From NCBI RefSeq assembly GCF_001679325.1, contig NZ_LZMX01000026.1: a stretch of 64,000 nt of DNA, one strand, 5' to 3'. Under the pieces are notes generated by a model. It searched no databases. It saw only the letters and a list, made by a program, of their open reading frames with translations, and had not been told where the DNA came from. This stretch comes from Haemophilus_D parainfluenzae_AD (lineage in GTDB: Bacteria; Pseudomonadota; Gammaproteobacteria; Enterobacterales; Pasteurellaceae). The translations under genes were made by a program, and so were the position numbers. Of the stretch, positions 16,599 through 26,486 are shown one piece after another (positions within the stretch are counted from its first letter, which is position 1; the number at the start of each line of letters is the position of its first letter).

Positions 16599-17240
16599 AT
16601 GTCAGACTCATCTTGTATTATCATCGCCATCACAGGGGCATCCGCGTCAGGCAAAAGCTCCATTGCTTCTACCGTTCATAAAGAACTTTGCAACGACTTA
16701 GGTTGTGAAGAAATCGGCATTATTGCTGAAGACAGCTACTATAAAGATCAAAGCCATTTAGAGATGAGTGAGCGAGTAAAAACCAACTATGACCACCCGA
16801 GTTCAATGGACAGAGATTTACTCATTCAGCACTTAAAAGACTTAAAAAACGGAACCGCCGTAGATATTCCAGTCTATAGTTATGTTGATCACACCCGAAC
16901 AGGCGAAACCAAGCACTTCACGCCGAAAAAAATTGTGATTTTAGAAGGGATATTATTGCTTACTGATGAGAGAGTTCGCCAATTAGCCGATATTTCTGTC
17001 TTCGTGGATACGCCATCAGACATTTGTTTTATCCGCCGTTTACAACGTGATATGGAAGAACGTGGTCGTTCATTACAATCTGTCATTGACCAATATCGTG
17101 CAACTGTTCGTCCAATGTTCTTGCAATTTATTGAGCCATCAAAACAATATGCGGATATCGTGATTCCACGCGGTGGTAAAAACCGTATTGCAATTAATAT
17201 GTTAAAAGCTCAAATTCTTCATTTATTAAACCAAAAATAG
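16599..17240 (+). CDS. udk: Uridine kinase
   Basis: Phosphorylates uridine and cytidine in pyrimidine salvage. 213 residues, the normal length. The P-loop GASASGKS is at residues 13-20, followed by the EDSYYKDQSH substrate region, NYDHPSSMD, and the lid RRLQRDMEERGRS. Start supported by GAGG eight bases upstream (TTTTGAGGACGTTCTATG). It leads a tight operon with dcd (8-base gap), an AsmA-like gene and sotB. Confidence 0.97.
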   Translation: MSDSSCIIIAITGASASGKSSIASTVHKELCNDLGCEEIGIIAEDSYYKDQSHLEMSERVKTNYDHPSSMDRDLLIQHLKDLKNGTAVDIPVYSYVDHTRTGETKHFTPKKIVILEGILLLTDERVRQLADISVFVDTPSDICFIRRLQRDMEERGRSLQSVIDQYRATVRPMFLQFIEPSKQYADIVIPRGGKNRIAINMLKAQILHLLNQK

Positions 17241-17248
17241 GAAAAATC

Positions 17249-17830
17249 ATGCGTCTTTGCGATACCGATATCGAACGCTATCTAGATGATGGCATTATTT
17301 CTTTAACGCCTCGTCCTGAAAATGACAAAATCAACGGTGCAACCATTGATGTACGTTTAGGCAATTCATTTCGCGTATTTCGTGAACATTCCGCACCTTA
17401 TATTGATTTAAGTGGTCCGAAAGAAGAAGTCTCTGCTCAACTTGAATCAGTGATGAGTGACGAAATTATTATCGGTGATGATGAAGCCTTCTTCTTACAT
17501 CCAGGTATGTTGGCATTAGCAACCACATTAGAGTCTGTGAAACTCCCTGCCAATATTATCGGTTGGCTAGATGGTCGTTCTTCACTTGCTCGTTTAGGTT
17601 TAATGGTACATGTAACCGCACATCGTATCGATCCAGGTTGGGAAGGCAAAATTGTGTTGGAATTCTACAACTCTGGCAAATTACCTTTAGCATTACGTCC
17701 AAATATGGTGATTGGTGCTTTAAGTTTTGAAGTGTTAAGTGGTCCAGCTGCTCGCCCGTATACCAGTCGTAAAGATGCCAAATATAAACATCAGCAGAAT
17801 GCGGTGGCAAGCCGAATTAATGAGGATTAA
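17249..17830 (+). CDS. dcd: dCTP deaminase
   Basis: Deaminates dCTP to dUTP, the main source of dUMP for thymidylate in enteric-type bacteria. 193 residues, identical in length to the E. coli enzyme. Arg110 and Ser111 (LDGRSS) and the catalytic Glu138 (GKIVLEFYN) are in the expected places. It follows udk by 8 bases with its own GGAAAA ribosome site and precedes the AsmA-like gene by 3 bases. Confidence 0.97.
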   Translation: MRLCDTDIERYLDDGIISLTPRPENDKINGATIDVRLGNSFRVFREHSAPYIDLSGPKEEVSAQLESVMSDEIIIGDDEAFFLHPGMLALATTLESVKLPANIIGWLDGRSSLARLGLMVHVTAHRIDPGWEGKIVLEFYNSGKLPLALRPNMVIGALSFEVLSGPAARPYTSRKDAKYKHQQNAVASRINED

Positions 17831-17833
17831 TCC

Positions 17834-19021
17834 ATGAAAAAGATCGCAATTAGCCTGTTGATCGTGCTGTTTGCGATCTTTGCTTTTTTCTATATTCAAC
17901 TCAATCAACTGAAAAACAGCATTGCCGATCATTTAGCGCAATACGATATTCAAGTACATGATTTTTCACTAAGCCTTCTACCTCAACCAACAGTAAATTT
18001 ATCGGGTTTGACATACCATCAACTTTCAGCTGAAAACATTGAAGCTAAATTTGCGCTCTTCCCGCTTTTTTCAGGTAACCCGATTTTAGAAGAAGTACAA
18101 ATCACTCATTTTAAACTCAGTGAACAAGCCTTAAACCATACCAATATTCATGGCCGTTTCAGTGATTTCTCACTTAAAAATATTTTTAACCAAAACATTG
18201 CGTTTAAAGGTGAAAGTGCGGTTACTCTTTCTCTTGATAAACCACTTTATGGCACAAACACGCAATATCAATTTGCATTCAGCAAGGGAAATATTAACCT
18301 AAACCATCAAGGCAAGAATTTGATTCAATTTGTTAATGCCCGTTTAAATCAACAGCCACTCGGTTATATCGAAACGTATGTTGATTTTTCAAAACCAGTT
18401 AAAACCGTCAATGCCTATTTACAACCCGATTGCCAGAATTGTTTAGCGACCTTTAAATTTAGTCATAAAGAGCTGCAAAGTGCGGTCAATTTTTCCGGTA
18501 AAAATTTCCCAATGGCGCAACTTATCGCCTTGCTAAATTTCCCGAATACATTAACAGGCAATACTGATTTTAATATTCAGCTAGCCCTAACCAATTCAGA
18601 ACTCACCAAAGGGGAATTCTATTTCGATGCTAAAAATGGTGAAATTTTAGGATTGAACTTATTGGATATGGCGGCGCAGTATTTACCAATTAATTACAAC
18701 AGCGATTTAACCTCAAGCAGAAATATGAATACGTCTTATGAGCGTTTAGAATCACGTCTTTCATTCGAAAATCACTTGCTTAAAGTAGATAAAATGAACT
18801 TAAAAACAACCGCACTTTTAGCTGATGGTTCTGGAGCCATTGATTTAGATAATGTACAATGTGATGTCAATTTAACCTTAAGATCCACTAACGAAAAATA
18901 CAAAAAATTGGCATTGCCAATTCGCTTTTTCGATAGTTGCTACTCTCCACAATATAAGGTCAATATTGACCAAAACTTTCGTCATCAATTGAAAGAATTA
19001 ATTAAAGAGAAATTAAAATAA
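17834..19021 (+). CDS. AsmA-like membrane-anchored protein
   Basis: A 395-residue protein with one N-terminal membrane anchor (residues about 4-24) and a large beta-rich exported domain. The layout (anchor, LSGLTYHQLSAENIEAKFALFPL, late GAIDLDNVQCDVNLTLRS repeat) resembles AsmA/YhdP-family proteins thought to help phospholipid or envelope transport; the match is by pattern only. Its stop overlaps the sotB start (TAATG). Three USS cores lie inside, near 18214, 18478 and 18808. Four cysteines (QPDCQNC, VQCD, FDSCY) could form disulfides in the periplasm. Confidence 0.6.
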   Translation: MKKIAISLLIVLFAIFAFFYIQLNQLKNSIADHLAQYDIQVHDFSLSLLPQPTVNLSGLTYHQLSAENIEAKFALFPLFSGNPILEEVQITHFKLSEQALNHTNIHGRFSDFSLKNIFNQNIAFKGESAVTLSLDKPLYGTNTQYQFAFSKGNINLNHQGKNLIQFVNARLNQQPLGYIETYVDFSKPVKTVNAYLQPDCQNCLATFKFSHKELQSAVNFSGKNFPMAQLIALLNFPNTLTGNTDFNIQLALTNSELTKGEFYFDAKNGEILGLNLLDMAAQYLPINYNSDLTSSRNMNTSYERLESRLSFENHLLKVDKMNLKTTALLADGSGAIDLDNVQCDVNLTLRSTNEKYKKLALPIRFFDSCYSPQYKVNIDQNFRHQLKELIKEKLK

Positions 19022-20199
19022 TGTCCTTTTATCAGAAAGCAGAAAGAACCCAATATTGGCGCGTAGTCATCATGGCTTGCGCCGCTTTTATTTTTAATAC
19101 CACGGAATTTGTGCCAGTTGCGTTACTCACCGATGTCGGACAAAGTTTTGATATGCAAAGCTCCGATGTGGGTTTAATGATGACCGTTTATGCTTGGACG
19201 GTTATGATTATGTCTTTACCCGCCATGCTCGCGACAGGCGATATGGAACGTAAGGGCTTATTGCTGAAACTTTTTGTGATTTTTATCATTGGCCATATTA
19301 TCTCGGTCATTGCGTGGAATTATTGGATTCTTCTCATTGCTCGGATGTGTATTGCGGTAGCGCATTCACTCTTCTGGGCAATTACCGCATCATTAGTGAT
19401 GCGAGTGGCACCGAAGAATAAGAAAACACAAGCAATTGGTATGCTCGCTATCGGTACATCCCTTGCGACTATTTTGGGCTTACCATTAGGCCGTTTAGTC
19501 GGTCAATTAGTTGGCTGGCGTATTACTTTTGCAATCATTGCCGCATTAGCTTTGGTTGTGATGGTATTCATTATGCGTTTATTACCAAATCTACCAAGTA
19601 AAAATGCAGGCTCGTTATCTAGTCTGCCGATTTTAGCAAAACGTCCATTACTGATTGGACTTTATGCCACAACGGTAATCATTGTTTCAGCACACTTTAC
19701 CGCTTATACCTACATTGAACCCTTTATGGTTCAAATCGGCGAACTCGATCCAAATCTTGCAACGATAATTTTGTTAGTTTTTGGGCTTTCTGGCATCACC
19801 GCGAGTGTGATCTTTAACCGCTTATACCGTTTTGGTCCAACCCAATTTATCAGTACGGCAATGATTTTATTGGCAGTCTCTTTAGCATTTATGCTTGTTT
19901 CTGCAAGTTATACCGCCACCATGTTTACCCTTGCTTTTATTTGGGGTATTGGCATCTCTTGTATTGGACTGGCATTACAAATGCGCGTACTACAACTTGC
20001 ACCAGATGCAACAGACGTAGCAAGTGCCATTTATTCCGGTATTTTCAATGCGGGTATTGGTGCAGGTGCACTGTTTGGTAACCAAATTGCTCGCCATGTT
20101 GGTCTTGAATATATTGGCTTTAGTGGTGCAGCATTAGCGATTATTGCAATCGGCATCTTTGTCTTCTTCAATTTCCGCTATCGTACTCAAAACGTCTAA
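19021..20199 (+). CDS. sotB: Sugar efflux transporter SotB (major facilitator superfamily)
   Basis: A 392-residue MFS protein with twelve helices. The N-terminal RVVIMACAAFIFNTTEFVPV and LLTDVGQSFDM are the landmarks of the SotB/YdeA arabinose and IPTG exporters; GLPLGRLVGQLVGWR is the family form of motif C. It removes sugars or similar compounds from the cell; the physiological substrate is not known. Start overlaps the AsmA-like stop by one base; last gene of the udk operon. Confidence 0.88.
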   Translation: MSFYQKAERTQYWRVVIMACAAFIFNTTEFVPVALLTDVGQSFDMQSSDVGLMMTVYAWTVMIMSLPAMLATGDMERKGLLLKLFVIFIIGHIISVIAWNYWILLIARMCIAVAHSLFWAITASLVMRVAPKNKKTQAIGMLAIGTSLATILGLPLGRLVGQLVGWRITFAIIAALALVVMVFIMRLLPNLPSKNAGSLSSLPILAKRPLLIGLYATTVIIVSAHFTAYTYIEPFMVQIGELDPNLATIILLVFGLSGITASVIFNRLYRFGPTQFISTAMILLAVSLAFMLVSASYTATMFTLAFIWGIGISCIGLALQMRVLQLAPDATDVASAIYSGIFNAGIGAGALFGNQIARHVGLEYIGFSGAALAIIAIGIFVFFNFRYRTQNV

Positions 20200-20200
20200 A

Positions 20201-20240
20201 AAAATGACCGCACTTTATCAACAAGTGCGGTCATTTTCTT
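20201..20240. terminator. Bidirectional USS-pair terminator between sotB and dppF
   Basis: AAAATGACCGCACTT and AAGTGCGGTCATTTT are perfect 15-base arms with a 7-base loop, followed by CTTTTCT on the plus strand and A-rich on the other. It separates two convergent operons. Confidence 0.88.
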
Positions 20241-20248
20241 TTCTCTTT

Positions 20249-21232
20249 CTAATCGAGATGGAAACAAGCTATTAGCTTACCGTCAGGATATTTTTCCAAT
20301 TTAGGCTGTTCATTTCGACATTTATCGGTCGCTTTCCAACAACGTGGATTAAATGCACAACCTTTTGGCGGATTAATCGGGCTTGGTAATTCGCCCTTTA
20401 ATTTAATCCGCTGACGACGTAATTCAGGCGATAATCTTGGTGTCGCTGAAAGTAAAGCTTGTGTATAGGGATGCTGAGGATTAGTAAAGATCTGCGCTTT
20501 TGTGCCCATTTCAACGCAGCGGCCTAAATACATCACTATTACCTCATCAGCAATATGCTCAACCACCGAAAGATCATGGGAAATAAACACATAAGATAAA
20601 CCAAGCTCAGCTTGCAAATCCATCATCAAATTTAGCACTTGTGCACGAACGGACACGTCTAACGCAGAAACAGGTTCATCCGCTACAACCACATCAGGAT
20701 CAAGCATTAAACCACGAGCAATCGCTATACGCTGACGTTGTCCACCTGAAAACATATGTGGATAGCGATTATAAAACTCTTCACGCAACCCCACTTTTGC
20801 CATCATGGATAACACTTTTTCTTTGCGTTCTTTTGCCGATAGATTGGTATTAATGACTAAAGGTTCTTCCAAAATTGTGCCGATTTTCTTACGCGGATTC
20901 AGTGAGGCATAAGGGTTTTGAAACACAATTTGTATTTTCTGACGACGCAATGCTTTTGTCTCGTGATCATTCTCTAAGAAATTTTGCCCGTTGTAATACA
21001 ACTCACCTTCTGTCGGCTCTTCTATCATCGTCAAAAGACGACCAAGTGTCGATTTCCCACAACCTGACTCCCCCACCACGGCAAGCGTTTTGCCTCGTTC
21101 TAGAGAAAAAGACACACCATCTAATGCTTTCACTTGCTGTGTTTTCGCAAACATTCCTTTTTTCACAGGATAATATTTTTTCAGCCCAATAGCATTGAGC
21201 AATGGTGCATTTTCTTGTGCGACATCAGACAT
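20249..21232 (-). CDS. dppF: Dipeptide/heme ABC transporter ATP-binding protein DppF
   Basis: A peptide-family ABC ATPase of about 327 residues: Walker A GESGCGKSTLG, Q-loop FQNPYASLNPR, signature FSGGQRQRIAIARGL, Walker B VVADEPVSALDVS, and the oligopeptide-type C-terminal extension with GCAFNPRC and two more cysteines. The start at 21232 is chosen because AAGGAGA is 8 bases upstream; the in-frame ATG at 21253 precedes that ribosome site. It overlaps the dppD end by 8 bases. Last gene of dppBCDF. Confidence 0.93.
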   Translation of the reverse strand: MSDVAQENAPLLNAIGLKKYYPVKKGMFAKTQQVKALDGVSFSLERGKTLAVVGESGCGKSTLGRLLTMIEEPTEGELYYNGQNFLENDHETKALRRQKIQIVFQNPYASLNPRKKIGTILEEPLVINTNLSAKERKEKVLSMMAKVGLREEFYNRYPHMFSGGQRQRIAIARGLMLDPDVVVADEPVSALDVSVRAQVLNLMMDLQAELGLSYVFISHDLSVVEHIADEVIVMYLGRCVEMGTKAQIFTNPQHPYTQALLSATPRLSPELRRQRIKLKGELPSPINPPKGCAFNPRCWKATDKCRNEQPKLEKYPDGKLIACFHLD

Positions 21233-22208
21233 TGCTAGGTTCTCCTTGGGCATTTAATGGGGTGTGACATTTTACTTGTCGATTTCCTACTTGGCGTAAT
21301 TCAGGTTCCACACGTCGACAAAGATCAGTCGCATACGGACAGCGTGGATTTAACAAACAACCTTGTGGACGATCATATTTACCTGGCACTACACCGGGCA
21401 ACGATTGCAAACGAGATTTACCTTCTGCAAATTCCGGTAAAGAACGCAATAATGCTTGAGTATAGGGATGTTTGGGTTCACGGAAAATATCTTCTGCTCG
21501 TCCTTCTTCTACTACTTGTCCTGCATACATCACAATAATACGATGCGCCGCTTCTGCAACTAACGCAAGATCGTGCGTGATCAGAATCAACGACATACAT
21601 TCTTTTTGCTGTAACTCAAGTAACAAATCTACAATTTGAGCTTGAATGGTCACATCCAGCGCGGTGGTTGGTTCATCTGCAATGAGCAATCTCGGTTTGC
21701 AAGCAATTGCCATAGCAATCATAACGCGTTGGCTCATCCCGCCAGAAAGCTGATGTGGATAAACATCAATACGTGATTTAGGATCAGGAATACCCACTAA
21801 GCGTAATAGCTCTAAGGTACGCTCACGACGTTCTTTTTTACTGCCGCCTTGATGCGCTTTAATGGCTTCCATAATTTGGAAACCCACAGTATAAGCGGGA
21901 TTTAAGCTTGTCATCGGATCTTGGAAGATCATAGCAATATCGGCCCCAACTAATTCCCGCTTTTCTTTTGGCGGTAAGCTTAAGAGATCTTTTCCTTCAA
22001 ATTCTAAGCCTTTCGCTGAAACACGCCCAGGAAAATCAATCAAGCCCATTACCGCAAGGGAACTCACTGATTTTCCTGAGCCCGACTCTCCAACAATGCC
22101 TAATACTTCGCCTTGATTGATTTGGTAGCTAATACGATCCACCGCTTTAAAAGGTGCTTTTTCATCACCAAAGTGAACAGAAAGCTCTTTTACATCTAAT
22201 AATGCCAT
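21225..22208 (-). CDS. dppD: Dipeptide/heme ABC transporter ATP-binding protein DppD
   Basis: 327-residue peptide-family ATPase: Walker A GESGSGKS, signature LSGGMSQRVMIAMAI, Walker B LLIADEPTTALDVT, and the C-terminal cysteine cluster GCLLNPRCPYATDLCRR typical of Opp/DppD ATPases, which in some members binds an iron-sulfur cluster. It pairs with DppF to drive DppBC. It starts 8 bases after dppC. Confidence 0.93.
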   Translation of the reverse strand: MALLDVKELSVHFGDEKAPFKAVDRISYQINQGEVLGIVGESGSGKSVSSLAVMGLIDFPGRVSAKGLEFEGKDLLSLPPKEKRELVGADIAMIFQDPMTSLNPAYTVGFQIMEAIKAHQGGSKKERRERTLELLRLVGIPDPKSRIDVYPHQLSGGMSQRVMIAMAIACKPRLLIADEPTTALDVTIQAQIVDLLLELQQKECMSLILITHDLALVAEAAHRIIVMYAGQVVEEGRAEDIFREPKHPYTQALLRSLPEFAEGKSRLQSLPGVVPGKYDRPQGCLLNPRCPYATDLCRRVEPELRQVGNRQVKCHTPLNAQGEPSNV

Positions 22209-22216
22209 TCTGCCCC

Positions 22217-23113
22217 CTATTGTTTTAATTTTGGATCGAGCGCATCACGCAACCCGTCGCCCATTAAGTTAAATGCTAAAACAAGCGATAAAATTACTAA
22301 ACCTGGAATGGTAACCAACCAATTTGCAGCCTGCATAAAGCTACGTGATTCAGATAACATTGTCCCCAATTCCGGTGTCGGTGGTTTGGCGCCGATACCT
22401 AAGAAACCTAAAGTCGCTAATTCTAAAATCGCATTAGAAATCCCCATCGTCATTTGTACGATAAGCGGTGCAAGGCAATTCGGTAAAATCACAATAAACA
22501 TTAAACGTAATACGCTTGCTCCAGCCACTCGTGAAGAGGTGACATAATCTCGGTTTTTCTCATTTAATACCGCCGCACGTGTTAAGCGTACATAACTTGG
22601 AATCGAAACCACGGCAATCGCTAACGTAGCATTCGTTAAAGAAGGCTCTAAAATTGACACCACTACAATAGTTAAAAGCAGGTTTGGGATAGCCAACATG
22701 ATGTCAATGAAACGAACAATTAATGTATCTAATGCGCCACCATAATAGCCTGCGAGTAAACCAAGACTCGTTCCTAAAATGCAAGATAAAATGACAATAA
22801 TGAAACCTGCAAAAACAGAAATGCGCGTACCATAAATAATGCGAGAAAGAATATCTCGACCAATGTCATCCGTACCCAGTAAATAAGCAGAATTGCCGCC
22901 TTCATACCAAGCTGGTGGTAACAATAAGGCTGAACGATTTTGTTCAATAGGATCAAAAGGTGCAATCCAAGGTGCAAAAACACTGATTAATGCTACGACA
23001 AGAATAAAAGTGAGCCCAATCACTGCCCCTTTATTTTGTTTGAAATAAAACCAGAACTCCTGCAACGGTGTGCGAGGCGCAATCGTTTCAATAGATAAAG
23101 TTTGTTCCGTCAT
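22217..23113 (-). CDS. dppC: Dipeptide/heme ABC transporter permease DppC
   Basis: 298-residue inner-membrane permease with an N-terminal OppC-type lead helix (about 30-50), LLGTDDIGRDILSRIIYGTR, and an EAA-like loop around AGASVLRLMFIVILPNCLAPL. It forms the channel with DppB. In H. influenzae DppBCDF is used with separately encoded binding proteins, including the one for glutathione and heme; no binding protein gene accompanies the operon here. Confidence 0.95.
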   Translation of the reverse strand: MTEQTLSIETIAPRTPLQEFWFYFKQNKGAVIGLTFILVVALISVFAPWIAPFDPIEQNRSALLLPPAWYEGGNSAYLLGTDDIGRDILSRIIYGTRISVFAGFIIVILSCILGTSLGLLAGYYGGALDTLIVRFIDIMLAIPNLLLTIVVVSILEPSLTNATLAIAVVSIPSYVRLTRAAVLNEKNRDYVTSSRVAGASVLRLMFIVILPNCLAPLIVQMTMGISNAILELATLGFLGIGAKPPTPELGTMLSESRSFMQAANWLVTIPGLVILSLVLAFNLMGDGLRDALDPKLKQ

Positions 23114-23125
23114 TAATAAGACTCC

Positions 23126-24130
23126 TTATTGATGGCGAATACGTGGGTTTACCACGCCATAAAGTAAATCGATAGCTAAATTCACTACAATAATGATTGT
23201 AGCGATAATCAATACGGCCCCCTGTAAGACTGGGTAATCACGATTGGAAATCGCATCAATAATCCATTTACCAATACCTGGCCATGAGAAAATCGTTTCA
23301 GTTAAAACCGCACCGGATAATAACTGCCCTACAATCAAGCCTACCACTGTCACAACTGGGATAAGCGCATTACGTAGCGCATGTACAATCACAATTCGGG
23401 TATAACTTAAGCCTTTCGCTTTTGCTGTACGAATATAATCTTCACCTAACACTTCCAACATTGAAGAACGTGTCATTCGAGTAATCACCGCAAGTGGAAT
23501 GGTACCTAATACAATAGACGGTAAAATCAATGACTTAATGGCATTTCCAAAGGCACCTGGCACACCTGAAAGCCAAGTATCGATTAACATAAAACCGGTT
23601 GGTGTATCGATCCAGAAACTATCTTCTAAACGTCCCCCTTGTGGTAAATCTAACCAAGGTGAAACATATAAGATCAAAATTAATCCCCACCAGAAAATTG
23701 GCATGGAATAACCCGTTAATGACATGGCGGTCACGGTATGAGAAATCCAGCTATCTTTTTTGACGGCAGCAATCGTTCCTAGCGTAATACCAGCAATTAA
23801 TGACCAAAATAGTGCAAAGAAAGCTAATTCAAAGGTAGCAGGGAAAAGTGTGAAAAACTCTCTCAGAACAGGTTGTTGGGTGCGGAATGATTCACCGAAA
23901 TCGCCTTGTATTACATTACCAATATAATTGAAGTATTGCTGATACAACGGTAAATCGAGACCAAGTTGCTTCATCATTTGTTGATGAACTTCTGGCGTTA
24001 AACCTCGCTCTCCCATCATAATCTCCACAGGATCACCTGGAATAAAATGAATGAGCGCAAAAGTCACAAAAGTAATGGCGATAAAGGTAGGAATCACCAT
24101 CAAAATACGTTTTAAAATAAATTTAAACAT
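23126..24130 (-). CDS. dppB: Dipeptide/heme ABC transporter permease DppB
   Basis: 334-residue permease with six helices; the N-terminal FKFILKRILMVIPTFIAITF and the FIPGDPVEIMMGERGLTPE segment are typical of DppB. The EAA-like loop is KAKGLSYTRIVIVHALRNALIPV. First gene of dppBCDF, 109 bases after uvrD in the same direction, with a USS hairpin between. The dppA-type binding protein is not encoded here. Confidence 0.95.
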   Translation of the reverse strand: MFKFILKRILMVIPTFIAITFVTFALIHFIPGDPVEIMMGERGLTPEVHQQMMKQLGLDLPLYQQYFNYIGNVIQGDFGESFRTQQPVLREFFTLFPATFELAFFALFWSLIAGITLGTIAAVKKDSWISHTVTAMSLTGYSMPIFWWGLILILYVSPWLDLPQGGRLEDSFWIDTPTGFMLIDTWLSGVPGAFGNAIKSLILPSIVLGTIPLAVITRMTRSSMLEVLGEDYIRTAKAKGLSYTRIVIVHALRNALIPVVTVVGLIVGQLLSGAVLTETIFSWPGIGKWIIDAISNRDYPVLQGAVLIIATIIIVVNLAIDLLYGVVNPRIRHQ

Positions 24131-24144
24131 CTACTTCCCACATG

Positions 24145-24182
24145 ATAAAAGTGCGGTCATTTCTTCGAATGCTTTCGCACTT
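24145..24182 (-). terminator. Hairpin downstream of uvrD
   Basis: AAGTGCG (24149-24155, from a USS core) and CGCACTT (24176-24182) pair around a 20-base loop; on the minus strand TTTTATC follows. A plausible but weak terminator just ahead of dppB. A second USS core lies at the very end of uvrD. Confidence 0.4.
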
Positions 24183-24239
24183 GGCACCTTGAGCACAAAC
24201 ATCAATATTAATGCCCGCTGCAATAAAATCCTCCCGATT

Positions 24240-26417
24240 CTACCGCACTTTTTCTAATTTTGCCAAATGCGCAATCAGCCACTTAATGCCTTGAGCTTGG
24301 AAAGCGATTTGTAAACGGGTGTTATTATCTGAGCCTTCAACGTTTATCACTGTGCCAAAACCAAACTTTTCATGCTTCACTTTTTGCCCCATTTTCCATT
24401 CGTTCTCAGGCAAACTCGCGCTTAAACTCCCTACTTTCGCTTGGTTTAATGCTCGAGTCACCGTTCCACGCAAGCGGATTTCTTGAATGCACTCTGATGG
24501 CAATTCGGTAATAAAACGTGAAGGCAAATGGCGTTCTTCTTTCGTGTAAACTCGGCGACTTTCTGCATAACAAATCGTCAGTTTTTGCTTAGCTCGAGTA
24601 ATGCCCACATAAGCAAGACGGCGTTCTTCTTCTAAACGACCGGGTTCTTCAAATGAACGGAAACTTGGGAATACGCCCTCTTCTACCCCCACCATAAACA
24701 CACATGGGAATTCCAAACCTTTTGCTGAATGCAAAGTCATCATTTCTACACAAGATTGATGTGGTGAGGCCTGCTCTTCTCCAGCTTCTAAAGAAGCATG
24801 AGTTAAAAAGGCGGTAAGATCGGTCATATCCTCTGCTTCATCAGGTTTGATAAATTCTCGGGTTGCCGTCACCAATTCTTCTAAGTTTTCAATACGCACT
24901 TCACCTTTCTCGCCTTTTTCTTGTTTATACATATCGTATAAGCCAGAATGTTTAATCACGAAATCAGTCTGTGCAAACAGTGGCATCTCGGCTGTATCCA
25001 CCTGTAAAGAATTAATCAACTCTTGGAAACGAAGCAATGCGGTTGAAGCTCGCCCCGTTAGCATATTTTCTTGTGTGGCTACTTGAACAGCTTGCCATAA
25101 GGTAATTTGACGTTCTCGGGTTAAATTTCGTAACACATCTAAAGTACGATTGCCAATACCACGTGTAGGCGTATTAATCACACGTTCAAACGCGGCATCA
25201 TCTTGGCGATTATTAATTAAGCGTAAATATGCCAACGCATCTTTAATTTCTTGGCGTTCGAAGAATCGCATTCCACCGTAAATACGATAAGGAATTTGAC
25301 AACGAATCAACGCTTCTTCAATGACGCGAGATTGGCTATTACTACGATATAAAACAGCACAATCATCTAATTTCCCACCTTCATCTACCCAATTTTGGAT
25401 TTGAGACGCCACAAATTTCGCTTCATCTAATTCATTAAATGCTGCATAAATACCCACTGGCTCGCCCATTTCACCGTCGGTCCATAAATTCTTACCGAGA
25501 CGATCGCTATTATTCGAAATAAGTTGGTTGGCACTTTTCAGAATATTGCCGGTAGAACGATAATTTTGCTCCAAACGAATAGTTTCAGCGTTGAAATCTT
25601 TTAGGAATTTTTGAATATTTTCGACCTGTGCACCACGCCAACCATAAATGGATTGGTCATCATCGCCCACGATCATCACTTTGCCCGTATTACCGGCAAG
25701 AATTTTGATCCAGGCATATTGGATTTTATTGGTATCTTGAAACTCATCCACCAAAATATGCTGAAAACGTTGCTGATAACGTTGCAAAATCACGGGCTTT
25801 TTAGCAAATAATTCATACGCACGAATTAATAATTCAGCAAAATCTACCAAGCCTGCACGATCACAAGTATCTTGATAAATTTGATAAATCTTAATCCACT
25901 CTTTTTCCTGACGATCGCCAAAATCATTAATATCTTGCGGTCTTAAACCTTCATCTTTTTTATTATTGATATACCAGCACGCTTGTTTCGGTGGAAATGC
26001 TTTATCGTCATAATTGTGCAATTTCATCAAGCGTTTCACTAAACGAAGTTGGTCTTCAGAATCTAAAATTTGGAAATCTTGTGGCAAGTTTACATCTAAA
26101 TGGTGAGCGCGTAATAATCGATGGGCAATGCTATGGAATGTGCCAATCCACATACCAAATAGATTCGATTGAGCATGTTTGGATAAGGTATCTTGAATAC
26201 GATGTCGCATTTCAGCAGCGGCTTTATTGGTAAAAGTAACTGCCATAATGCTGCCTTCAGAAATATTTTCTACAGCAATCAACCAAGCAATACGATGAGT
26301 CAAGACGCGAGTTTTACCACTTCCCGCACCTGCAAGTACAAGGTAATTGCCAAGCGGTGCTGCCACTGCTTCACGTTGTTTATCATTCAAGCCATCAAGT
26401 AATTCTGAAATATCCAT
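24240..26417 (-). CDS. uvrD: DNA helicase II (UvrD)
   Basis: A 725-residue superfamily 1 3'-5' helicase for nucleotide-excision and mismatch repair. Walker A GAGSGKT at 30-36, motif II VDEFQDTN, GDDDQSIYGWRGA, QNYRST, and late motifs LMTLHSAKGLEF and VGITRAKQKL are all present. The C-terminus (MGQKVKHEKFGFGTVINVEG) is the RNA-polymerase-binding Tudor-like domain. A LexA-type box overlaps the promoter, so SOS induction is expected. Confidence 0.97.
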   Translation of the reverse strand: MDISELLDGLNDKQREAVAAPLGNYLVLAGAGSGKTRVLTHRIAWLIAVENISEGSIMAVTFTNKAAAEMRHRIQDTLSKHAQSNLFGMWIGTFHSIAHRLLRAHHLDVNLPQDFQILDSEDQLRLVKRLMKLHNYDDKAFPPKQACWYINNKKDEGLRPQDINDFGDRQEKEWIKIYQIYQDTCDRAGLVDFAELLIRAYELFAKKPVILQRYQQRFQHILVDEFQDTNKIQYAWIKILAGNTGKVMIVGDDDQSIYGWRGAQVENIQKFLKDFNAETIRLEQNYRSTGNILKSANQLISNNSDRLGKNLWTDGEMGEPVGIYAAFNELDEAKFVASQIQNWVDEGGKLDDCAVLYRSNSQSRVIEEALIRCQIPYRIYGGMRFFERQEIKDALAYLRLINNRQDDAAFERVINTPTRGIGNRTLDVLRNLTRERQITLWQAVQVATQENMLTGRASTALLRFQELINSLQVDTAEMPLFAQTDFVIKHSGLYDMYKQEKGEKGEVRIENLEELVTATREFIKPDEAEDMTDLTAFLTHASLEAGEEQASPHQSCVEMMTLHSAKGLEFPCVFMVGVEEGVFPSFRSFEEPGRLEEERRLAYVGITRAKQKLTICYAESRRVYTKEERHLPSRFITELPSECIQEIRLRGTVTRALNQAKVGSLSASLPENEWKMGQKVKHEKFGFGTVINVEGSDNNTRLQIAFQAQGIKWLIAHLAKLEKVR

Positions 26418-26432
26418 TGCTCTTATTTTAAT

Positions 26433-26448
26433 CTGGTTAAATTTACAG
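26433..26448. promoter_or_regulatory. LexA (SOS) box at the uvrD promoter
   Basis: On the minus strand CTGTAAATTTAACCAG matches CTGT-N8-ACAG with one change, an ACAG to CCAG substitution. It lies 16-31 bases upstream of the uvrD ATG and just downstream of a -10 TATAAT (26451-26456, minus), the right place to block transcription. Confidence 0.75.
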
Positions 26449-26486
26449 GGATTATAGTGGGAATTATATTTTTAAACAACCTGATA

